Source of the DNA: Stratiformator vulcanicus
GTDB taxonomy: Bacteria; Planctomycetota; Planctomycetia; Planctomycetales; Planctomycetaceae
Assembly (NCBI RefSeq): GCF_007744515.1
Contig: NZ_CP036268.1
Location: forward strand, 4,334,833-4,398,832
Direction of reading: 5' to 3'
DNA length: 64,000 bases
Part shown: in pieces, positions 58,451 through 64,000 of the stretch
Position numbering within the stretch: the first letter of the stretch is position 1
How the letters are laid out: each line of letters opens with the position of its first letter
Notes under the pieces: model-generated
Databases searched by the model: none
Seen by the model: the letters and a program-made list of their open reading frames with translations, nothing else
What the model was told of the DNA's origin: nothing
Made by a program: the position numbers and the translations under genes

Positions 58451-59143
58451 ATGAACGTTATGTCGCGACGCGCTCTGCTGCTCGGTGTCGGTTGCCTGTT
58501 TGCCATCGGTTGTGCCGGCGAATTGAGTTCCGAGGGGCCGCGCCCGCCGCTCGCAGAGCCCACGCTGACTGAACCCGCGTCCGGCGAGACCTTTCAGGCT
58601 CTCTTCAAGACCACTCAAGGGGAGTTCGTGATCAAGGTGCATCGCGATTGGTCGCCCAATGGTGCCGAGCGGTTTCACGAACTCGTCAAGAGCGGCTTCT
58701 TCGACGACCAGCGGTTTTTTCGCGTCGTTCCCGGGTTCATGGTCCAATGGGGCATCCCGGGGGATCCCGACGTCGCGGCAAAGTGGGCTGACAAAACGAT
58801 CCGCGATGACCGCGTCAAACAGTCGAACAAACGCGGCTTCGTCACGTTTGCCAAGTCGGGAGCCCCGAACTCACGGTCGACGCAAATTTTCATCAATTTC
58901 GGAAATAACTCTCGGCTCGACGGGGACGGATTCTCACCGTTCGGTGAGGTCGTCCGGGGGATGGACGTCGTCGATTCCCTCTACTCCGGATACGGTGAAA
59001 ACCCGCGCAATATGAACGTGCAAGGCAATTTGCGGGAATTCGGAAACCAATGGCTCGACATCCAGTTTCCGGAACTCGATCACATTGAATCGGCCCGAAT
59101 CATTACCGAGAACGGCGAGCCGGCCGAATCGCCGGGGGCCTAA
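58451..59143 (+). CDS. Cyclophilin-type peptidyl-prolyl isomerase, lipoprotein
   Basis: A 230-residue periplasmic foldase. The leader SRRALLLGVGCLFAIGC ends in a lipobox with Cys near 21. The cyclophilin core follows: FKTTQGEFVIKVHRDWSPNGAERFHELVKSGFFDDQRFFRVVPGFMVQWGIPGDP (FFRVVPGFMVQ holds the active-site Arg and Phe), RGFVTFAKSGAPNSRSTQIFINFGNNSRLDGDGFSPFGEVVRGMDVVDSLYSGYGE. It ends with a planctomycete-type extension. A methionine cluster (MNVM) leaves the exact start between 58451 and 58460. Confidence 0.94.
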   Translation: MNVMSRRALLLGVGCLFAIGCAGELSSEGPRPPLAEPTLTEPASGETFQALFKTTQGEFVIKVHRDWSPNGAERFHELVKSGFFDDQRFFRVVPGFMVQWGIPGDPDVAAKWADKTIRDDRVKQSNKRGFVTFAKSGAPNSRSTQIFINFGNNSRLDGDGFSPFGEVVRGMDVVDSLYSGYGENPRNMNVQGNLREFGNQWLDIQFPELDHIESARIITENGEPAESPGA

Positions 59144-59159
59144 TCAACAGCCGGGCCAT

Positions 59160-59651
59160 TCAATCCCGGCCTTCGTCCGGATCGACGGCGGAGGAGGATT
59201 CGGGCACTTCGCTGTGACCGCGTGTTTGGTGGAACACGGCCTTTTTCTCACCCGGCAGGGTGAAATCGAACCCGCAGCCGCGGAAGAACTCTTCCGACGA
59301 GGTGATCGCCATGACTTCAAGAATTTGCCGGTCTCGGGCCAGGTCGACGCAGTGAGCGACGAGTCGCTTTCCAACGCCGAGGCCGCGTAACTCAGCGCTG
59401 ACGGCAAGGCTGCGGATTTCGGCCAGTTTCCGAGAGTAGACTTCGAGTGCAGCGAACCCGACGATGCGATCTTCCGTCTCGGCGACAAAACCGGTTCCCA
59501 CAAGCTGATCAAGTTCTTCCATCGTCCGTTCCAGCAGACGCCCCCCGGCCACGAAGGGCCGGAGAAATGCGTGAATCGAGGCGATATCCGCCGCGGTTGC
59601 TTGGCGGACATCGAATTCGATCGCGTCTTGGCGGGAAGAATGACTGCTCAT
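59160..59651 (-). CDS. GNAT acetyltransferase, N-acetylglutamate synthase-like
   Basis: A 163-residue cytoplasmic GNAT enzyme. Pattern: VRQATAADIASIHAFLRPFVAGGRLLERTMEEL, then GFVAETEDRIVGFAALEVYSRKLAEIRSLAVSAELRGLGVGKRLVAHCVDLARDR, containing the acetyl-CoA loop RGLGVGKRL. EVMAITSSEEFFRGCGFDF completes the fold. This matches the small stand-alone ArgA-like group (RLLERT is typical). Role in arginine synthesis is likely but not proven. ATG 59651 was chosen over TTG 59657. It is convergent with the cyclophilin gene. Confidence 0.9.
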   Translation of the reverse strand: MSSHSSRQDAIEFDVRQATAADIASIHAFLRPFVAGGRLLERTMEELDQLVGTGFVAETEDRIVGFAALEVYSRKLAEIRSLAVSAELRGLGVGKRLVAHCVDLARDRQILEVMAITSSEEFFRGCGFDFTLPGEKKAVFHQTRGHSEVPESSSAVDPDEGRD

Positions 59652-59818
59652 TCCCAAAGTTTAGTCGCTATCAGCGCCCCTTGAAACTTGCGGCCGACCA
59701 TCACCCGGCGCTAGGCTGAGCATCTTAGTGGATTCCCCAGTGCTCATTGTCGAAACGACGGCTTTATTGTCGCCGAACCGGTCAGCCACTCACCAGTCGT
59801 CTCGGACGACGCACTTCC

Positions 59819-60655
59819 ATGTCACAACACGATTCCGACATGCGTCGCCTTCCACGTAAACCGCTCGTCGATGCAGTCTCGCGAGTGCTCGTCCGGCAGG
59901 GGATGTTTGCCGCCGACGCCGGTGTTTCGGCCGAGAGGCTCTTTGATCTGTTGGCGGTCGGAGTGGACGGTATCGAGTGGTTCGGAGGATTGATCAAGAA
60001 AATCGAACTGGGGGAAATCGACCCCCGCGGGCAACTCGTGCAGGAGGAAAAGACTGGCGACAGCGGCGTCGTATTCGACGCCGGCCCCCTGTTCCCGCCT
60101 GCCGCGTTGACGAAGGTCTGCAAAGCCATCGAGCGATCGGCCGCGACGACGGGCAGCGCCGCCGCCATCGTTTCCATGCGGAACCGATTCGGTCCGGCTT
60201 CGCCGTTCGACCTGTTGCCCTACTGCTCGTTGATCACCGACAGCCGATTCATCGGCTGGGCGTCATCTCTGGCCGGTGAAGTCGACGATCCGCCCACCCT
60301 GTTTACCCTTCGGCGGACCGATGACGAACTCGTCGCTGTTGATCTGCAACGATTTGATATCGACACGTCGAACCTGCCGCACCTGGCGATCGAGTCGCTG
60401 GTTCGAATGCTTGACGATATCGGCTTGGAAGACGTTTATGCGGCTCGCCAAGAAGACGATTCGGCTCCGTCGGTATTGCTCGCCGCTCTACCAAAATCGG
60501 AGTTCTCGGCGCTCGCGGAGGCACTCGAAGACTGCGAAAGCAAAGTTATCCCCGCCGAGGATGACCCCATCCCGATGAACGACTTTCGCCGCACGTCGCT
60601 GCGGTCGATGCTATCGTCGCACGGCGTCCAATTAGACGAATTCTTCGACGGGTGA
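59819..60655 (+). CDS. Hypothetical soluble protein
   Basis: A 278-residue acidic protein with no signal peptide or membrane segment. Visible stretches are LPRKPLVDAVSRVLVRQGMFAADAGVSAERLFDLLAVGVDG, GPLFPPAALTKVCKAIERSAATTGSAAAIVSMRNRFGPASPFDLLPYCSLITDSRFIGWASSL, and PSVLLAALPKSEFSALAEALEDCESKV. The pattern of alternating helices and strands suggests an alpha/beta fold, but no family was recognised. The ATG at 59819 is preferred over a GTG-type start at 59747, whose extra residues are Arg-rich. It is convergent with mtnA. Confidence 0.75.
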   Translation: MSQHDSDMRRLPRKPLVDAVSRVLVRQGMFAADAGVSAERLFDLLAVGVDGIEWFGGLIKKIELGEIDPRGQLVQEEKTGDSGVVFDAGPLFPPAALTKVCKAIERSAATTGSAAAIVSMRNRFGPASPFDLLPYCSLITDSRFIGWASSLAGEVDDPPTLFTLRRTDDELVAVDLQRFDIDTSNLPHLAIESLVRMLDDIGLEDVYAARQEDDSAPSVLLAALPKSEFSALAEALEDCESKVIPAEDDPIPMNDFRRTSLRSMLSSHGVQLDEFFDG

Positions 60656-60683
60656 CGCGGGATTGGTCCCTTTCTCGCCTGAA

Positions 60684-61754
60684 TTATAGCTCCAACACCC
60701 GTCGAATCTCTTCTTCGTTGACGGGCCGAATGATGCCCTTCTCTGTGATAAGGGCTTCGATTAACGACGCGGGGGTGACGTCGAAGGCAGGGTTGTAGGT
60801 ATTGACCTGCTCGGGGGCCGTCCGCTTCCCAAAGCCCATCGTGATTTCGTCCGACTGCCGTTCCTCAATGGGGATTTCATCACCTGTGGACAGCGACATA
60901 TCGAACGTCGATGACGGAGCGGCGATATAGAACGGAATATCGTGCTGCTTGGCGAGCACTGCGACGGAATAGGTTCCGATCTTGTTGGCCGCATCCCCGT
61001 TGGCCGCGATTCGGTCGGCACCGGTCACGACCGCTTTGATTCGGCCTTCCTTCATGACCTGCCCGGCCATGTTGTCGCAGATCAGCGTGCAGGGGACATC
61101 CCGCTTCATCAGTTCCCACGCCGTCAGACGCGACCCCTGAAGCAGCGGGCGGGTCTCGTTCGCGTAAACGTGAATCGGCTTACCGGAGGTCACGGCGGCG
61201 AAAATCACCGACAACGCCGTGCCGTCGCCCGCCGTCGCCAGCCCCCCGGCATTGCAGTGGGTCATCACACCGCCGTCTGTCGGCAACAATTCCGCGCCAT
61301 GTCGGCCGATCGCCGCACACATCTCGCGGTCTTCGTGTTCAATCGCCCTCGCTTCTTCCAACAGGCGTTCCGCCATTTCAGTCGGAGGAAAGTCGGAGCA
61401 ATCGCTCGTCACCTTTCGCATCCGGTCGAGCGCCCAGAACAGGTTGACCGCCGTCGGACGACTCGTGGCCAGATACTCGCAAATCTCTGAAATGCGATTG
61501 TCGAACCGGAATCGGTCGTCCCGCAGCGCCGTTTGCGCCCCAAGGACGACCCCGTAAGCCGCGGCCACGCCGATCGCCGGAGCGCCGCGCACCTTGAGCT
61601 TTTTAATCGCGTCCCAGACCTCATCGACGGTCGAACACTCGATGTACTCTTCCGTTTCGGGGAGCTTGGTCTGGTCGATCAGACGCAGGGCCCCGTGGAT
61701 ATCGCCTTCCCACCGCATGGTCCGCGGCGGCGCGGTGGTCGAACCGGCCATCAT
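60684..61754 (-). CDS. mtnA: S-methyl-5-thioribose-1-phosphate isomerase
   Basis: A 356-residue enzyme of the methionine salvage pathway that isomerises MTR-1-P to methylthioribulose-1-P. Blocks are LRLIDQTKLP, IKKLKVRGAPAIGVAAAYG, the catalytic Cys in MTHCNAGGLATAGDGTALSVI, and the Asp in KAVVTGADRIAANGDAANKIGTY. The end has YIAAPSSTFDMSLSTGDEIPIEER and VFDVTPASLI-like AFDVTPASLIEALITEKGII. Length matches. Two adjacent ATGs (61754 and 61751) open the frame. It is divergent from the tRNA-Arg remnant. Confidence 0.96.
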   Translation of the reverse strand: MMAGSTTAPPRTMRWEGDIHGALRLIDQTKLPETEEYIECSTVDEVWDAIKKLKVRGAPAIGVAAAYGVVLGAQTALRDDRFRFDNRISEICEYLATSRPTAVNLFWALDRMRKVTSDCSDFPPTEMAERLLEEARAIEHEDREMCAAIGRHGAELLPTDGGVMTHCNAGGLATAGDGTALSVIFAAVTSGKPIHVYANETRPLLQGSRLTAWELMKRDVPCTLICDNMAGQVMKEGRIKAVVTGADRIAANGDAANKIGTYSVAVLAKQHDIPFYIAAPSSTFDMSLSTGDEIPIEERQSDEITMGFGKRTAPEQVNTYNPAFDVTPASLIEALITEKGIIRPVNEEEIRRVLEL

Positions 61755-62459
61755 ATTTCCTCGTAACGCACACGGATCGACGGGCGGCCCGCAGCAACGG
61801 ACTGCGTTTTCGATCGACCGTCGAAACTCATCTTACCGTTACGACGCCAAGGCTTCTAACGCGCAACCGACCGCGAACTTTGCCCGGCGATCCGATGTCG
61901 ATACACTACGATCTCAGCGATACGGTCTCAGCGATGTCGCACACGCACCCGTAGCTCAACTGGATAGAGCACCGGTCTTCGGATAGGTTTCCGGCCTCCG
62001 CTTCTACCCTCTAAAACGTAGTGTTTCCAGCGTTTTCCGGGGTTTCCGGCCTCTCGCCCGGCTCGACGAAATCGGCGTAAAAGGCCGTATTCGGAGGCTT
62101 TCGCGGCGTAACTACGCCGGTTACGTCTCCCCCTCTCTCCCGGTTCTACCGACCGGCTACGGCTCCCCGGAATCGACCGCGCTAGACCACCGAGAATAGC
62201 CCGTACGGGCCTCCGTCACCGGGTGCGGCAATCGGGCTGGGCAGCACGGAGAGGACGCGAAATTCTGTAACCTACACACTCGGCTACGAAAATGAGTTTG
62301 ACAGTTTCGTGGCCCGCTTTATGGTGGGCGTCGGTTCCGAGGTGGAACGGTAATCAGCTTTAAGTCGCAGATACGTTTTAGCGTTAGGACGCCCGCGGTC
62401 AGCGACAGAAACCAGGCCGTTGAAAAACGACGATTCAGATATCTAGACATTGACGGACG
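61755..62459. other. Junction region between mtnA and an inserted element
   Basis: About 700 bp. 61755-61944 is normal intergenic DNA with a possible tRNA promoter (TTGCCC at 61880-61885, TACACT at 61902-61907). 61945-61983 is a tRNA-Arg 5' half. From 61984 the sequence is unrelated and rich in CCGG words, with GGTTTCCGGCCTC occurring twice (61986 and 62040). A 45-codon minus-strand frame at 62011-62145 (VVTPRKPPNTAFYADFVEPGE) could be the tail of a decayed gene. No complete gene. Confidence 0.6.
61945..61983 (+). tRNA. tRNA-Arg (UCG) 5' half, broken after the anticodon loop
   Basis: The sequence gives an acceptor strand GCACCCG, position-8/9 TA, a D-arm GCTC-AACTGGATA-GAGC, anticodon stem CCGGT and loop CTTCGGA with anticodon TCG. 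A complete gene would continue with ACCGG and a T-arm; instead TAGGTTTCC follows and no T-arm or matching acceptor strand was found in the next 300 bp. The gene is therefore truncated or split here. A likely cause is insertion of the element to its right. Confidence 0.75.
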
Positions 62460-63782
62460 ATGAAAAAATTTAACGCAACTGACGTTTTCACTCCGAGTAC
62501 TCCGGCCAAGGTCGCGTTCGTCGAACGAGAACAACCGAGGAATCAACTAGTCGATGCCATCATTACACCTGGAATGCAAATCGTGGTCTATGGCCACAGC
62601 GGATCGGGGAAGACAACCCTGATCCATAATAAACTGGAGCAAACTCGGGAATTCTGGATTAAAACGAGTTGCACATCCGCTTCAACCATCGATTCGTTGA
62701 TACTCGACGCATTCGACAAGCTCGGACCATATTACAAAGCCGAATCAACCGAGAAACGAACACGTTCTGCAAGTGCGAACATCAAGTCCTCCTACCTCGA
62801 TTGCGAAGCCCAACTCTCCAGCTTCCGCTCATATTCTGAATCCGAGACGCAGAAGCGAGTACTACCTCCTCAAATCACAATGCCGCGGCTGATAGACTTC
62901 CTCGGAGAATCAGGCGCACTGTGGATCGTAGAAGATTTTCACAAGCTACCACCACAAGAGAAGAAGAAATTCGCGCAAATTCTAAAGCAGTTCATGGATG
63001 CTTCAGCCGAGTATAGAGAAATCAAGGTGATAGCCATTGGAGCCAAGAAAACTGCCCGTGAAGTGATAGAATACGACCCCGAGATGGAAAACCGGGTCGC
63101 TGAAATTTATGTACCGCTCATGGATCGAAAAGAGCTATTCCAAGTCATCGGAATAGGAGAAGATAAACTGAATTGCGAATTCTCAGCAAAACACACGGAT
63201 TTAATAGCGAGACTAAGTAATGGCTTAGGTGCAGTTTGCCACCAATTATGCTTAAATATGTGCTTTGAAGCAAACCTTTCAGTTACTGAAAAAGACACTG
63301 TTTATTTTAAAGACGAGCATTTTGATGCAGCCTTGGCACGATTTTTGTCCGACAAGTCAGACACATTCAAGAAACAGTATGAGAAAGCAACTCGCCGGAA
63401 GCAGTCAGGGAAATTTGACAATTGCAAATTGATCGTGCATGCGATTGCTGAAATGGGAGAGGACGGCGGTACTTACGCCGAAATCCTTAAACATATTCAC
63501 ACCAGCCATCCGAAGTATCCAGCGGGAAACTTAACAAATTATCTTAAGCAATTGCAAACACCCGAACGGGCAGAAATTATCAAGCAAGACTCCGCATCCG
63601 GTCGATTTTCGTTCTTTAACCAGTTCATGAAAACATACGTGTACATGCTAGCTCGAAATGAAGACTCGACGTCTATGAAACCCCAAACGAAGCTCATTGA
63701 GGGAAAAGTGTCTTTTCAAGTGAAGTTCAACGCCGAAGGAAAGCTTGTTTTGGTCCGAAATAGGAAACCAGACCGCGACTGA
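62460..63782 (+). CDS. AAA+ ATPase with winged-helix-like C-terminus, on inserted element
   Basis: A 440-residue cytoplasmic protein. Walker A is VVYGHSGSGKTTLIHNK near 42-58, Walker B is LWIVEDFHKLPP near 154-165, and a sensor-like stretch is EIKVIAIGAKKTAREVIEYDPEMENRV. A lid region follows (LIARLSNGLGAVCHQLCLNMCFEA). The last 130 residues (FDNCKLIVHAIAEMGEDGGTYAEILKHIHTSHPKYPAGNLTNYLKQL) resemble a winged helix. The layout recalls ORC/Cdc6-like or TniB-like ATPases, but no family is certain. Codons are clearly AT-richer than in the rest of the window. It lies just inside the broken tRNA-Arg gene. Partners presumably lie beyond the window end. Confidence 0.85.
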   Translation: MKKFNATDVFTPSTPAKVAFVEREQPRNQLVDAIITPGMQIVVYGHSGSGKTTLIHNKLEQTREFWIKTSCTSASTIDSLILDAFDKLGPYYKAESTEKRTRSASANIKSSYLDCEAQLSSFRSYSESETQKRVLPPQITMPRLIDFLGESGALWIVEDFHKLPPQEKKKFAQILKQFMDASAEYREIKVIAIGAKKTAREVIEYDPEMENRVAEIYVPLMDRKELFQVIGIGEDKLNCEFSAKHTDLIARLSNGLGAVCHQLCLNMCFEANLSVTEKDTVYFKDEHFDAALARFLSDKSDTFKKQYEKATRRKQSGKFDNCKLIVHAIAEMGEDGGTYAEILKHIHTSHPKYPAGNLTNYLKQLQTPERAEIIKQDSASGRFSFFNQFMKTYVYMLARNEDSTSMKPQTKLIEGKVSFQVKFNAEGKLVLVRNRKPDRD

Positions 63783-64000
63783 CCCGAAAGTTTATCATTA
63801 AGACATCACCCGAACTTTGCAAAGAAAGATTGTCGGAGTCTTGTTTCGGCCATCACTTCGCTCCTTTGAGAAAACAACGGCAGGACCCCAGGTGTTCCGG
63901 GCCTGAGGTCCTACGCTCCCCGCGCAACGGGGGCGGAGCCGGTTGCTGACTCGCCGTCGATCCTTTCAATCAAATAGGGACGTTCGTTTCAGCGGAGCGA
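63783..64000. other. Non-coding end with two hairpins
   Basis: No gene was found. GGACCCCAGG (63883-63892) pairs with CCTGAGGTCC (63902-63911) at 9 of 10 positions. A second GC-rich stem-loop follows (GCTCCCCG...CGGGGGCGGAGC, near 63915-63940). They may terminate the ATPase transcript or be a small structured element. Confidence 0.5.

Noticed and set aside
61594-61986. 130-codon plus frame across the mtnA start and the tRNA
   Set aside because: It overlaps the mtnA coding region and the tRNA half and has no protein-like signal or start site.
61986-62052. CRISPR-like array from repeated GGTTTCCGGCCTC words
   Set aside because: Only two copies, no regular spacing, and no cas genes.
61984-62459. 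Group I intron inside the tRNA anticodon loop
   Set aside because: No P7/P3-like core or terminal G pairing was recognised and no tRNA 3' half follows within the window. It remains only a remote option.

Overview
The window looks like chromosomal DNA of a planctomycete (Planctomycetota). This is inferred from the gene mix: two secreted FGly-type sulfatases, a DUF1573 lipoprotein next to a multihaem cytochrome, planctomycete-style domain fusions, many genes without a clear Shine-Dalgarno, frequent TTG/GTG starts, and moderately high GC. No rRNA operon or CRISPR array is visible. Genes lie on both strands in short groups, and most of the window is housekeeping DNA.

Layout. 1-3.2 kb: a truncated queG, yaaA and a SpoIIE-type phosphatase. 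3.7-13.9 kb: a TPR protein, a sulfatase, then a surface-polysaccharide pair (WecA/MraY-like transferase and Wzy/WaaL-like ligase/polymerase), a DUF1573 lipoprotein, a tetrahaem cytochrome, DUF971 and a CYTH protein. 14.2-18.2 kb: recA and alaS. 18.5-20.6 kb: a large protein with a TerD-like C-terminus, followed by poorly coding DNA. 21.6-28.9 kb: esterase, small membrane protein, pirin with a twin-arginine leader, second sulfatase, metallopeptidase-like HEAT protein, FliL-like protein and glyA. 29.1-34.4 kb: a BRCT-MerR-TPR fusion, lexA, rlmN, sthA. 35.4-40.9 kb: groES-groEL, membrane proteins, an M20 peptidase and a lysine-rich DNA-binding protein. 41.6-50 kb: SGNH-like pseudoenzyme, gdhA, a cNMP-binding protein, proA, fliM, holA and a degenerate phosphohexomutase. 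50.1-54.7 kb: clpC divergent from a ClpN-ThiD2-ThiE fusion. 54.8-61.8 kb: secreted protein, rph, potassium channel, cyclophilin, GNAT, hypothetical and mtnA.

The right end (61.9 kb onward) differs. A tRNA-Arg gene is intact only up to its anticodon loop and then runs into unrelated DNA. That DNA carries a visibly AT-richer gene for an AAA+ ATPase with a winged-helix-like C-terminus. This looks like the left junction of an inserted element whose remainder lies outside the window, and it is the best candidate for an undescribed system.

Common threads are stress and DNA repair (recA, lexA, clpC, groESL, yaaA), glutamate/proline metabolism (gdhA, proA), sulfated-polysaccharide breakdown, and several enzyme folds that have lost catalytic residues. 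Non-coding DNA holds at least two families of dispersed palindromic repeats, one with compensated stem changes. Long inverted or direct repeats lie upstream of lexA, recA and groES and are candidate operators.
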